From contig OZ025268.1 of assembly GCA_964019165.1 (NCBI GenBank), positions 1,332,001-1,396,000 on the forward strand: DNA of 64,000 nucleotides, in the 5' to 3' direction. The translations under genes were made by a program, and so were the position numbers. Of the stretch, positions 11,119 to 32,100 are shown piece after piece. How positions within the stretch are numbered: the first letter of the stretch is position 1; every line of letters begins with the position of its first letter. The notes below the pieces were generated by a model, which was given only the letters and a program-made list of their open reading frames with translations, was not told the DNA's origin and ran no database searches. This DNA is from Mastigias papua. Taxonomy: Eukaryota > Cnidaria > Scyphozoa > Rhizostomeae > Mastigiidae.

Positions 11119-12231
11119 ATAGACTCATTGCAAAAAGGGAGACAATAGAGACAATAAACTTATCGGAAATCGAAACAATAGACTCATTTCAAAAAGGGGA
11201 CCGCTACTCGAGGAGGGTGCTCAATTTAAAAACTTCTTCTTAGGAGGGGCACATATTCGAAGGGGCACTCTTTCGAGGAAATATAGTTAATAAATAGATA
11301 ATCAAAGTATACATCGTGCCTTTATGAATGATAGACCTTCCTTTAGTGAATCGTACATGAATTGAAGCGTGACTATGAATATGTCCATAGTATCGAAGGT
11401 ATAAACTGGACTTGACCAAAAAAATGCTATATTGTTAATATAGATTTGCAGGAATTATGATACGTACTAACATCACCGGGAAACAGCAAATAAATCCATG
11501 TTTAGATTGACATTTGTGGCAACGAACTGAATTACTGAGAACTTCGAAGGAAATTGAGCAAAGGAGATAACATATGTGAAACATACAGCAAGCTGCTTCA
11601 AACGTGCAACTAAAGACAAAGGCACAGGTCCCTCTGAACTCACACCACACACATTTTCCTTCATAAGAAACGATGCAAAATCTTTGTATGAGACGTTTCT
11701 TTAGCTTATTGCCTAATGTCTGCAAAAAGTGAGTTTCTTGAAATGAAAACCTATCCTTGATAACCCTACCACCCTCAATGATCTCTTCGAGGTCCGGAGT
11801 TTGATCAGGTGGAATGTTTTGCCGGCACAATACCTTAAAATACAGCTGTGTACTCCATTGAAATACCAACGTTCACTCTACTAAAAAACTTTACCAAACC
11901 TAACCACCATATCACGATATAAAACATTATCCTTAAATTATCAGACAATGGCATATCTGCATTCAACATTTTTAATCACTTCATTAGGAGAAAATTCTGG
12001 TAGACACAAAAATGATTGCACCATGTATGTTCAGATGATGCTGAAGCAAATATTGGTGCATGAGTGGGCTCAAGCTAATTGCTTTACTTAAGTAAAAATC
12101 TCCTACAAAGAAGCTTTTGAAGGTTTCTTCACAAATCTTGAGATCTTCACAATGTACTATAATTTGAAACAAACAGACAATGGGAAATAGGCGAAAGAAT
12201 GTCAAACGCTACAAAAAATTGAGTTGGTTAC
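11119..12231. other. Region after the last recognised STAT exon
   Basis: A direct duplication of agactcat..caaaaaggg occurs at 11120-11200. The minus strand has a 144-codon open frame at 11435-11869 with a hydrophilic start (PPDQTPDLEEIIEGGR) and a cysteine-rich end. It does not match the STAT coiled coil. An open exon-like segment at 12103-12156 follows an acceptor-like site (aattatag) and is discussed under rejected items. Confidence 0.4.
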
Positions 12232-20112
<7,881 letters not shown>

Positions 20113-20150
20113 TTTACAGCGAAAGGGAATTCGATAAGTGTCCACGCTTT

Positions 20151-20166
20151 GGTACGCATGCGTACC
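20151..20166. promoter_or_regulatory. 16-bp perfect palindrome upstream of STAT start (NRF1-like)
   Basis: GGTACGCATGCGTACC lies 39 bp upstream of the STAT ATG. Its GCATGC centre resembles the NRF1 site GCGCATGCGC. A palindrome this close to the start codon of a gene without a visible TATA box is a plausible core-promoter site. The binding factor is inferred. Confidence 0.45.
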
Positions 20167-20169
20167 CAG

Positions 20170-22105
20170 TTCAAGGAAATTAGCTACGTCATTGATAGTT
20201 TCTCGGACTCAGGGCATCCCCAAAAGTAATGTATTAATGTCACTCTCAAATAAACGAAGCTAAAATCGACTAGTCATGCGAATCAACAATAACAATCCTA
20301 ACGAAAAGGATAATTTCACCTTGAATAGAATTGGTGTTAATATATAAAAGGCTGTGTTTGGATTCTAGACACCAGATAAAAGCAAGTCAACAGTATCAGA
20401 GAACATATTTTTGGTAAGGAGCCTAGTTCAAGGCCGTCTCCTTCAACTTCCTTCGCTTTGGGCCTATGTTGACCACAGTGTAGCTTCTCAGTAGCTCTTT
20501 GATTCAGCCGCACTTAGCACTATATAGACACTATAAATGGTTAGTTTTAAGAGAGGAAATATAGACATTGTAAGTTTCAACGCTATCCCTTCTGTGAAAT
20601 AATGCTACTTGGGTTACGTAACGCCTGATGGGTAAGGGGGTGCGGACAGCTTTGTTACTAACTGTTACGAAAATTTAGGGGTGTAGGTCATAGCTCTTTT
20701 GTTATATAACAGGATTTTTTAATGTATCTTTTCTTGCAATTACATCAAGGTTGAGCCTATAATCCAACGCTGTTTGTGTATGTATGCATTCTCCACTTTC
20801 TTTGAAACATTGTTGTGATCTTCACATATATTTTTTAATAATACCAATTGCATCACTTCGGGATGTTTCTATAACTTCAGAATGTTTCTTTGACTTCTAC
20901 TTTGGAAGAGTATCTAATAACATAACCAATCACCAAAGTCATAGCTATTTCATAGCTTGGGACAGACGTATCTGAGAAATGATGCTGAATGCTTATGTTT
21001 GCAATCATTGATAGGGGGGTCTTAAGACTCCAAGTGTTATGTAACAAGGGGGTTAGCTGCACTAGATATGCTAAGATGCGTTACAAGGGGTAGGGGGTGG
21101 TCAAAATAGGCGAAGTTTGGTGATACGTAATTATTGACTGGCCCCCTATAGTCTTTAGTAGTACAAGTTCCTCAAGTTATTTGAATGTCTATTTGTAGGT
21201 TCGCTATAAGGCGATTACTTATAAAACAACTTTGTAAACATGCTCCGAATTCGGGAAAGAGCCCACTTTCAGCTAGTTCACTACGAACATTTAACAAAAT
21301 TACCGTGCCTAGTCTATACGAGAGCGTCTGAATTCATCCCATCCAATTTGGGGCAGAAGGGGAAGGCATGTGAGCCACACTGCTACGTTGCTACGTCATC
21401 TTGTTGATAGCAAATCAAGGTACCCTCCCTCCCCCGTTGGAGGCGGTACGTAAAGTGTATATAGTATAATCCTATATAGCCTGTTGGAAGTCATACAGAA
21501 CAGACAAAGGGAAAATAAAGGAAAAAAAGAAGTACAAGAGTCCTATCTTTTTGGAAGTCTGCAAAAAGCCATTACGTCTTCTCTATAGAATAGAATGCGC
21601 AAAATAGTATTGAGGTACTTCTTCACAGAAAAAAATAAAGCCTAATGGTTCAACCGTCTATGAAATATCATGCCCCAAAGTATGTTCAGTATAACAAATG
21701 CTATGGTCCTGTAAATGAACACGAAATCCAGATACTTAAAGCCTTCCAAAAAGATAGGACTCTTTTTCCTCTTTCTCTTTCCTTTATTCTCTCTTTGTCT
21801 GTCCTGTATGATTCTAACGACAAAATCTCCCGTGTAAATTTGTAAGCAGAACACACATCATTTATCTCTGTTATATATCGATGCACATTTTCTGTAAAGT
21901 AAATCAAAAGATCGTTTCAAAGACTATCCATTCTATTTGTAAGTCTATAAAGAAGTATGCCGGTAGAACTAGCGAGCCTAAATTTACAGAAATCTTCTAC
22001 AATTACCAATAAGATTGCTATTCTTATACCACTTGAAAGAAGGCGTACGTGCTGTCTGTGTCTCAAATGTATATGGGGATGGTAACATAATCTGGTTGAT
22101 AACTG
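20170..22105. other. Intergenic region upstream of STAT
   Basis: No gene recognised. Several GC-rich ..ttacgtaac.. fragments (20600-20660, 21080-21150, 21400-21460) look like parts of DNA elements, but no matching terminal repeats were found. A weak family A match (ggttcgctataaggcg) lies at about 21198. Confidence 0.4.
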
Positions 22106-24268
22106 TTGTTGCCCCCATATCATGTAAATAAGGAGTTGATGAAAAGTGATTTACAAACTGTTCGACAATATCAAATAACAAAAATAATAATCGAGAAAAG
22201 AGGGAAACAGTTCAGACAAAGTAAGACAGTTGCAACTAACACCAAGATATTCTACAGAGAGCTTGGAAAGAAAAGGATCGAGGTTAATAGGCTGCCAACA
22301 GCTGAGGTAACAGAACAGCTTTGGAAGCTAATCTTGGAGGATGAAAGTACCATAATGAAAAAGCTGAATGGGTAGGATACAAGAAGAATTAGGTCAAAAA
22401 TTCCAAGAGCAAACATTGCCAGCCATAGAGAAAGAAGAGGCATTATTACCAATATAGAAAACACATAACTAGAAATCCCCAGGTCAAGATAAAATACCAA
22501 ACGTCTGGTTGAAAATTCCACATCCTTACATGAAGATAGTGCTTGCTGCCACTCAAATGTTTTGAAGAATCCAGAAGAAAGCCCTTGATGACTAGCAAAC
22601 GGAATAATGTGCTTTCTTCCTAAGTCAAAGGAAACTATTGAACCAAAGAATTACAGGCCAATCACATGCTTACCAACAATATGCAAGGTCCTAACATCAA
22701 CTATAGCAGATAGAGCTTACAACTTCCTAAATGAAAATCAAGCATTCCCAATTGAACAGAAAGGGTGCAAGAAAGGGTCTTATGGTTGCGAAGATCAGTT
22801 AATTATTATTAACAACATAATTTTGGAAAATTGTAGAACAGCAGAAAGAAATCTAAGCACTGTTTGGATAGAATGGAAAAAAGTGTGTGATAGTGCCCCC
22901 CATTTGTGGATTTTAAAAACCATGGAAATGTATAAACTTTCACCAATTTCAATTAGTTTCATAACACACATCACAGGGACATGGAAAACAACAATGATTT
23001 TGAATTACTCCATGGGAAATATAATAAGAAGCCTATTATTATAAAGGACGGAATATTCCAAGGCGATTCACTATCTACTTTGTTACTTTGCTTGGCTCTT
23101 GCATCACTCTCCAATCTACTAAACAACACAGACAGGTTACGCTGTATACAACGAAGGAGTAAATCACTTGTTCTACACGGACAATCTAAAGCTCTACGCA
23201 AAGAATGACGAGCAGTTTGAAGGGTTGCTCCAAATTTTGAAAATATTTAGTGATGATATAAACATGCCATTTGGTTTAGATAAGTGTGCTAAGGTGACAT
23301 TTAAGCGAGGGAAGTTGACGATAACATCATCCATTGAATTTAGATGAGGCTACTAGTATCCAAGATATAGATCAATAAGGCATATAGAAATCCCTAGGAA
23401 TTCAACATTCTAGAATGAAGGAGGAGGTCCGAAAAGAGGATTAGCGGAGAGTTAAACAGGCCCTAAGAAGTGAATTGAATGCTACTAGCAAAATAACTGC
23501 AAAAAAACACACTAGTGTTACCAGTCCTCACTTACAGTTTCCACATCATCAATTGGCAATTACAAAAAATAAAGAAACTAGACAGAAAAACAAGAAAGCC
23601 TCTAACTATGTACAGGATAAACCACCCTAAAGCAGATGCTGACAGGATATACATCAGTAGAAAAGAAGGAGGGCGTGGTTTACCTCAAATAGAGTGCACA
23701 AACCAGACATAGAACATAGGTCTTGAAAAATATCTAAGTGAGACAAATGAAAAGTTATTGAAACACGTTTACCAATATGGGTAGTATAAAAAATTGCATT
23801 CAATAGAGAAGGAAGCTCACAGGTTCAAAAGAGATTCAAAAGGAAAATATTGAAAGAGAGGAAAAATTTTCAGTTGCAAAAAGTGGCAAACAAGCAAAAG
23901 AGTAGGCCAAGAAGAAACAAAAGGGTTCATTATATCAGCACATGATCAGAGCCTTGCTACAAATAATTATCGCAGTAAGACATGTTTGTGCCATCTGAAG
24001 GCAATATTGCATGTAAAGAAATATAAAAATTATTATCAAGTTTTATTAAATTATTACTTTAATATAAAAATCTTGATATAGAAGTTGCTAACATGTGGAA
24101 AATGAAAACGACTATTGTTTCTGTCATTGTCAAAGCCCTGGGCCTTATAAGACAAAGAATGAAAGAGTATGTATCAAAGATCACTGGACAAATTAGTATT
24201 GAAGAAATCCAGAAAATTGTGCTACTAGGAACATCACATGTCCTAAGGAGAGCTCTATCAATAGCTTG
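22106..24268 (+). pseudogene. R2/NeSL-like non-LTR retrotransposon relic
   Basis: Frame-broken coding remains run along the + strand. A pre-RT segment at 22106-22375 (KKRIEVNRLPTAEV) is followed by RT pieces: FLPKSKETIEPKNYRPITC, EQKGCKKGSYGCEDQL, GIFQGDSLSTLLLCLAL, and a decayed DDLKLYAKNDEQFEGLL region with FYTDN in place of the active-site motif. After RT come DRKTRKPLTMYRINHPKAD, EGGRGLPQIE and the tail LLGTSHVLRRAL. This order is found in R2-clade and NeSL-type elements. At least four frameshifts or stops make it inactive. Confidence 0.72.
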
Positions 24269-24353
24269 AGAAATGACTACACTTTGAAGCCTAAGGACTT
24301 TAGTTTGATCTTGCCTTCACACAAAAACACAAAAGCTTACTACATATGCAATA

Positions 24354-24855
24354 CGCGTTCTTGTATAAGAACAAACCATATGATAAGAACATAAGGCTTC
24401 AAATGCCAAAAAGTTAAGAACATGTTAAGAACGTGACAAGGCTTCCTAACTTTCTTTCAAAAAACATAAGATAAAAAGAGTAAAATACATACAAAAGACT
24501 AGGAAAGCACAACAAACATTTACTGTAAAGAGCCTCTTGTTTTTCTTTTTACATTAATGTTATCTGAATTTTCTTTTAATTTTATCTTATTTACGCAAAC
24601 TATTATTTCAAATACTTGTAGTTTTGTCCAGCCAAAAATTGTTCATTGGATGCAAGATGAATTCACAGACATATGTGATAAAATTTGACCCGCGACTCCT
24701 TTTCAGAGCAATTATCATTCTTTTGAGGAATCAGAGCACATTTTACAAACAAGGACATTAAGAACATGTTAAGAACATTTTAGGCTTTCAAGCCAAAAAG
24801 TTAAGAACATAACTAGGCTTCATCGAAAGTCGATATTCTTATAAAAAATAATTGA
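24354..24855. mobile_element. MITE-like repeat, family A, diverged copy 3
   Basis: Begins atacgcgttcttgtataaga and ends tattcttataaaaaat. The interior has repeated agttaagaacat and ggctt motifs. The terminal similarity to 2009-2559 is partial and the right end lacks the GTGTA, so the assignment is tentative. Confidence 0.4.
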
Positions 24856-25500
24856 TTATGAACCATGGCCAGTATATCCACAGAGTGGCTCTTTACCTGA
24901 TCGCTAAAACCACTTTAAAAGGTTAAAATTTCTAACATGATACTGTATTTTTAAGAAAAGATACAAAAAGCAAGAAACAATGTTACATTAAATCTGGCAA
25001 GTAAGGGTTAGAATAGTTTAAAACTTAATTGAATAAATAAATTAGAATTCAAAGTTAAGTTCTTCTCTTTTAGGATTCAAACTCTTCCTTGCTTCAGTAA
25101 AGAAATAGTCCTTGGATTTTGATGAGAATTTGGCTTTGGTTTTTTGAACTTCTTGTTGCATTTGACATCTTGTTAAAAATATCGGCAGCATTGTTCCTCA
25201 AAGGTTTATAGTCGGTTGAAATTGCAATTAGTGGCGCAGAGCTTGATTGCAAATTTCTGCTGTTTTCTTTCTGTGATATGTCCATGTATTCTGGTTTATT
25301 CTGATACAAGCCCTGAGCATTACGGTAATTAATTCATTTTCTACATTGTATCTCAACTGAGAACTTATCGAGTGAGTAGTTTGTTGTATTTAACACTTCC
25401 CGATTTATTCAAGCACCCCGGCATCCTTAAATAAAAGAACTGAGACGAGATGTCAGCCAGCTCCTCAACTTTCACCAATACTGTTGAAGACTCAACCGCA

Positions 25501-26101
25501 GTCAAAAAGAAGAATTGGCATAGCGAAGAATGCAACAATTGCGTTAAATAACATCTGGAAGAATAGGGGTATCACCTTGACAACAAAAATAAGACTCTTT
25601 TTTTTATATCCTCATAAAATTTACAATGACAAAGACTTGTCAAGACCATAGTCTTTTCAATCATATCCTATGGTTCAGAATGTTGGGTCTAAAAAGCTAC
25701 AAATAGGCAGAAATTAGACAGTTTCGAAATGTGGTGCTATAGAAGATTGCTAAGAATCAGTTGGAAGGAGAAGAAGGCCAATGAGGAAGTTATCAGAAGA
25801 GTAAACTGCAGGAAGCGTCTTACTACTGTCTTGGATGAAAGGAAATTATCGCTTGTCGGACATCAGTTGAGAAAATCCAAATCTCTTGAGAAAACATTAC
25901 TGATTCGATCAGTATATGGTAAAAGGTCCAGTGGAAGACCAAGAACCAAGTTCTGTGACAATATTAAGGGGGCATGCGGACACTCATTGGTTGAGGTTGA
26001 GAGAAAAGCGCAGGACAGAGGAAACTGGAGGAGCTTTGTTCGGAGGGCCACGACAGTTCGAACTCGAACAATGCGTTAATGATGATGATGATGATGATGA
26101 G
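25501..26101 (+). pseudogene. RTE-like LINE 3' end, interrupted by a retroposon
   Basis: The frame RIGIAKNATIALNNIWK..ITLTTKIRL stops at 25596. After a 35-bp insert it resumes as LVKTIVFSIISYGSECWV, then MWCYRRLLRISWKEK, GKRSSGRPRTKFCDN and a QDRGNWRSF segment. This is the post-RT region of many RTE-type LINEs. It ends in a GATGATGAT run (26080-26100), the usual RTE 3' tail. One in-frame TAA follows SECWV. The insertion ends only 90 bp before the TSN start codon. Confidence 0.75.
25597..25631 (-). mobile_element. Family S retroposon, 35-bp truncated copy with AAGACT duplications
   Basis: Eight or more T, then atatcctcataaaatttaca, match the tail end of family S (compare 61381 onward). AAGACT precedes it (25591-25596) and follows it (25632-25637). 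Removing the insert and one duplication restores the LINE reading frame exactly across the join, which fixes its borders. Confidence 0.8.
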
Positions 26102-26190
26102 GGGTTTGGAAGTCCAGGGAAGTCACAACTGTCTCTCGGTAGAGGCTACATGGTGAAATCGAGACGACCACAAAACCCATAGAAAAGAAA

Positions 26191-29100
26191 ATGGCGACAG
26201 ATGAAGTGAATATTTCTTCAATTTTTGGTTCTTTTCAGGAGTTTATGAATGTGGAGCAGCAAAAAAGAGAAGTAAGGGTGATAAAACACGACACTGAGAA
26301 TCATAAACTGTTATATTAATCACATGAACACAGCAACATTGGATATAAGATTAGAGTACCTATGCTTTAGATCCCTAGCGAGCTTTTGAGCTTCCAAAGC
26401 ACTTTACGAAAAATTCCTTTTCCTGAAAAGTATAATGAACATGCTATGTTTAAGATGAAGTGTTAAGGAAAAGATGCCATCAGGTTCACATTAGGCCTCT
26501 ATCCATGTGACTTGTCTACCCATTTTTTATCAGTGCAGTGGGATTTACTCCGCACTGAGTATGGCAGTTTTTCACGTGATTTTGTACGTCCAAAAGTTAG
26601 CTGCCAGGCGTGCACGTGTGAAGTTATTGCATGAGCACAAACTTTGCGTGCACGCGAGCATAGCAGGGCATAGAGCGTGCACACATGCCTGCTCTGTATG
26701 ACAATGATTTTCATCAGCAATAATTGTGCGTTGCAGCTGCCATGGTCCTCAGTATGGCTTGACTGCCGATTATGGGTTTTTTTGATGAGGTTTCAAGTGT
26801 GCAGGAGCAAAACGGTCCTTTTCACAAGTGTGCACTTCGTCTCAGGTGTGCATTTTGCAACCAGTGGTAGCACAAACAGCTGCAAAGAGCAGCAATAACA
26901 TACATGCGTTTTTTAGTTTGACAGCAGTATTTGAAAAGAGCACTAAAGTTCTCCCATTTTAAAGTAGGTGATACCACAGGAAAAGTGGCGCTAGAATAGA
27001 AATAACATCAACAGATTCCTCCATGATATTGCTCCCTGAAAAACAATTTCAAGGCTCAAGCAAAATTATATTTGGGACAAGACTTTCGAAAACTCAAAAT
27101 AAACTTTCTTGTATCATAGATGTTTCAATTAAAATTGTCTTCAGTACTAAACTTGCAATCCTCTATTCAAGTTCAGTATTGAGGAAGACATCAATTGAAA
27201 CATCTACAATATAAGAAAGTGAATTTGTTAAATTTTCTATACTATGCCTATAAACTTCAATAATGTGGCTGTGAAGTAGTACATGAAATAAATTGAAAAT
27301 GGAGAAGTCTTATAGTTAGTTCCTTGAGGAAATTGAATGAATTAGATTTGAGAAGATCAAGTTTATAGTGACATAGACTTATATGTGTGAATACTATGGT
27401 CTGTAGTCACTGTAAGTCACCATAGTAACTATATACTTACATAGCAACATAACTACCAGCCTATAGCACTGTCCATTTTGCTATCTGATTGCTTAGGACA
27501 TTAGAAAGAGCTAGAAACTATGAAAGAGTCTGTCTCAATACTGATGCTGTGTCAGAGTACCCAAGATTATATGCTTAAACATTATATTCTCTAGGAAATA
27601 AGGGACGCTGTGAGAGAGCTGGAGCAAACTACAAGAGAAATTCTTGCAATTGCACAAAGGGTGCATCAAACATCAAATGAGACTGGTATGTTCAAGACAA
27701 TCTAATCATTTTTTATATAGGAGTATTTTGACTGATAACTATAAGGTTCACTTTAGCAACCAGCGATGCATCATAGCACAAATGGATGCCAGTTAATCTC
27801 TTTAGCAATAGGTGTTGTTTTCTTTCTCAATTGAAATGGGTGTAGAAGGACTTTAGGTTAGGAAGGCTGCAGAACTGTTTCAAAAATGAGCAAAAGAGCA
27901 GCTAGGATAGGTGGTAGTTTCTCAATATAAATTCCAGACTTCATTCACATACATTGTTGTGTAACTTCCATAAAACAAATTTTTTTCTGAAGAGATTTTC
28001 TGAATGAAATGGACTCCTGCTGAACTGAAGTGCCACAGCCCCTAGCCCCCATCTCTTACACTTATAATGTTTGTAATGTTGTTTGATTGTATAGTGCATA
28101 ATCAATGGGCTTTAATTTCAGAACATCATGTACTGCAGCTATTACTTGTTGTTTGAGAAGATATCAAGTTCTTTGTGGTGACATTATTGCTTTCAAAGTT
28201 CCTTCCTTCCTTAGGTATCAAGGATATCTGTGAAAAAATGAAGGATAAGTTTGTTATTGCTAAAGTGAAGATTGAAGATATTGACAAGAAGGTGCCAGTA
28301 GGACAGTACTATAGGTATGGCAAAGATGGTACATCAGCAAGAGAGCTGAGTAGATCTGGCTATCATGAGAAAACTTTCTGAAGTTTGAAAGTCTATACTT
28401 TCTACACCAAGTTTACCTTTAATTGTAATCAATCATTTGAATAACATTCCCTTGAATTTGTGTTCATGCTATTTCTTAAAGGAATTTTGTAGCATTAGTG
28501 TTTTATCTCTTATCTTTAGACTCTTCCATATCAATGATTCAATGTATTTAAAATGAATATGTTGTTCCTGAGAAGTAGTATGGTAGAAATGTATCCATCA
28601 TTCTTTTGTACTATTGTATGAATATCTACAACTATTTGCTTTTTAGTGGTAGTAATTTTGTCATTTGTTGTAGATATAATGATCATTGGAGAATGACAAT
28701 GCAAAGACTGGCTTTCCTTTCATCATTAAAAATTTATCTAGAGGAAGAAAGATTTGCAGCAAGGGAAGAGGTTGCTGAAATTCTTGGAGGTACGTTGTCT
28801 TGCTTAAAAATATTGCCTAAAATGTTGCCTTTTGAATTGAGAATATTACAGTATTTTCTTAAGTTTTGCTTTGAAAAGCAAACTTATCAAAATTTGCTGA
28901 AATTTGCATAAAAATTGGTATTTTCAATTGTTGCCTCTTGTATAAACTCATAAAAATGACAGTTGATTTTAGCTTGTATAACATTTTTCAATTGCTTCGA
29001 CAATCATCCCCAGTTGCAAATTAAAGACAAAGTATCATGCGAAAGATGTAAAGACAAGTGAAAACTCCCTAGGGGTCTTACTACAAAAGGTATTTCATTG

Positions 29101-32100
29101 AAATAAAATGCGTGAAGTGCTTAGGATGAGGGCTACAGTATAATGACAAAAAGAGGAAATGAATAGATAACAGTTTGCATAGGGTAAGACAAATATAACA
29201 AAAAGAAAGCTAGAGGCTTAATGGTAAGGTGCTGTGTGGTAGTTATGAGTTAATGTCAGGCTTGAGCCAGCTAATATGTAGAGGTTCCCTAATCTGAGTT
29301 GATAACTGGTTATGGCGTTATTAGGAATGATAAAGGAGTCTTCTCTGCAAAGTTGTCTACGGCAGTTGGAACATGAGGGGAGGTATCTGCAAATACGTGA
29401 GATTTTATCCCATGATATGTGCTCACGCATATGAGAAGAGAAATGTCGGCATGAATTACATCCCTTTTAAGAGGATTTATAAACTACACGTGAACGCAGA
29501 GATTAAGGGATGGGATCTGTGCTGGAAAACATGTTGTTAAGTTTGTAGGATGAGAAGACCGATTGTATATCTAAATTAGAGCAATAGGCTTCCAGTAGAG
29601 ATCTGACTTTTCTTCGGGCAAACGATGAGACACTTAAGTAGGGTAATTATGTTTATAGGATGTTTGTATGGTGTTACTTCTTGGAATTTAAACACCGAAA
29701 ATATTGATCAAAATGAACTTACCAGCTATGTACTTGGATGCAAATCAACATGTATGAATGTATAGAGACTGTTAATTTGCAAGAGAATGCCATTACGTTT
29801 GCTTGTCTTGATGGCGTATTTCAGTTTGCAACTATTCCAGTCTCGGGGGGGGGAGGTAACTAAGCCTAGTTTTGGAGGGGGCGTGCCATTTGATTCAAAG
29901 TATGAACCCATAATTCCGCCCATGTTTGACAAAAATATGACCCATAATTCCGTTAGCATGATGAAAACCATGCACATAATTCCATACAGCAAAGAGCATT
30001 TTTCAATAAACAACAAATATTTCGCAATATTTTTCCAAAGCGGAGCCCATACTTCTACATTTGTCTTCAAATGGTACCCATAATACCCTACATATTTCAA
30101 AAACTGATACCCATAATTCAGTACTTTCAGGAAAAAGGTACCCCTAAATAATGGCACGACCCCGTACCCTAAACCTATTAAGTTACCCTCCCCCGAGATT
30201 CCAGTTCATGTTGATGATTATGGTCATGTTTCACATTCTGAAGCTTGTCCGCCAAATAGGTTTTAGGTACATTTCTGTCGTGTTAGTTCCTCTTTGTACA
30301 GAGGTCTAGGCTCAATTCAGTTCTGTTGGTTTATTTTGAAAACTCATCTACATAGAATAGCCTACTAAAAAACTACATATATACAATAATCAAAATTTAC
30401 ATATTTATAATGTTAGAGATGACCATGGAAGCAGAAGTACTTTAGGTGTGCACGAGTAAAAAAGGCTGGGAACCACTGTTACAGATAGTTATTGTTTGCC
30501 AGAGTACGTTATGGCCTAATAGTACTTATCAGCACACCTGGAATAGAACCATGCTGATAATTCAGAGTTGTAAACACTACCTTATCCAGTTATTTGCGTG
30601 TTAATTCCAGGGTTTATTCTTAAGTTCTATAGACGAGGCTGTAGGCAAGCTTTGACTATATCTAAAAATCACTTTGAGATAATCTCTACGTGCATGTATG
30701 CATGCTCTTTCAGTTAAAGTTGAATGGAAGGATGGATTTTTTCTTGATCTGGATGATTATCTAATTGGTTTACTGCTATTGGCTAATGAACTGGTAGGTG
30801 ATTTGAAATAATATGTACTATGTAAGAATTGACTTTATCTTCGGCTGCGCAGTGTCTACAGGCCTTCGAAGCACTAAAAGTATTGTATATTATTTCACAG
30901 AATGTTTTAAAATAATCTTCCATTGAATGGCTTATCTAGCCGCAGCTGTTAGCTAGTATGTGATACTATGGAAGTTAAATTTTTGTGAAGGAAGATATTG
31001 GGGAAAGTGTACTTTTATAGACGGCTCGATGATCTAGAAAAATATAAAGATATCAGAAACACTGCTGTTTCATCGATTGAAGGAGTCAAGGAAATGATAG
31101 CTAATATTTTGTGGTTGTACCTGAAGTGCGTGAGGAATGATTAGTTACTAATTTAATTATGAGATCTGCGATAAACAATTATGGATTCGCTAAAAACTCA
31201 TTCTCTTCGGTCTCCTTGGTTTGTCTAAGTTTATTTTGAAAACTGGCCTTCATCACAATACCTCAAAATATCTCTTCAGAATGTCGTGTTTGATTCATAT
31301 TGTTATCAGTAATCCAGCAACGTTTAAGCAAAAGCGTCTTGTTGATAATTGATTTCCATTAGTATCAATATCCTTTTCGAGAACGTCTTGCTTAGTTTGG
31401 ATAATTTAATTTTATGTTTGGATAATTTAATTTTAAGTGAATATTTTGCTTTCCATCTAGAAAGCAGATTTACCACAATCAATAGAAACAACATTGTACT
31501 ATAAATATGCTTATTAGGCAGAAAATTGTTGTCATCACCATTTCAAGCAGGCGAGTAAGTAGGGTACTGATGATGTAAGTGGCATTTCTACACATTAAAG
31601 CAAACCAACCTGTCTCAAACCTCGAGACAAGATTGATTGTTAGATGTCATAACCAATTTCGCAGTAAACTCCAAAACAGCACATTTTAATCAAATCAATG
31701 CTAATTTTTTATCGATGGAGTTCCAGTAGTTTAAAAATTTAAGTATGTTCTACAGATTTTGACTTTTCCACTAGTTACAATCGCTTGCATTTTGTTGATG
31801 TGCCTCAAAAATTAGTGGATAAGATAAGTTAGTTAGCTAGATAAGTTAGTATTGAAATGACGTCATGTGAGTAGATATGTAACGGGAGTTTATTTTCCTT
31901 GGGCACTTTTTCCTAATGGTTTGTTATTGTTATTATCTTCGTGAAATCATTGATGACAAAAGCACTTATCTGCAAACAAGTTTTGCTCATACCTTTGGAG
32001 TACGGATGTGCCTGAAACAATTTTAGCTTTGTAGTCTCTGCACGGAATCAGAAATTGTTTTGTTGGTAATTAAATTCGAATGTTATAATTGTATTTCTTT

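Noticed and set aside
11435..11869. 144-codon minus-strand frame
   Set aside because: No domain recognised; cysteine-rich end looks like random sequence; not matched to STAT.
12103..12156. Possible STAT exon 5 (acceptor aattatag, 17 codons, TAG)
   Set aside because: In-phase with exon 4 but the short tail does not resemble STAT coiled coil; the alternative frame is open but out of phase. Not enough to call.
20600..21150. Possible DNA element bounded by ttacgtaac-like sequences
   Set aside because: Right end resembles a terminal repeat (tggccccctat) but no inverted partner was found on the left.
25094..25309. 71-codon minus-strand frame (DYKPLRNNAADIFNK)
   Set aside because: Hydrophilic and possibly transposon-derived, but no family recognised and no splice support.
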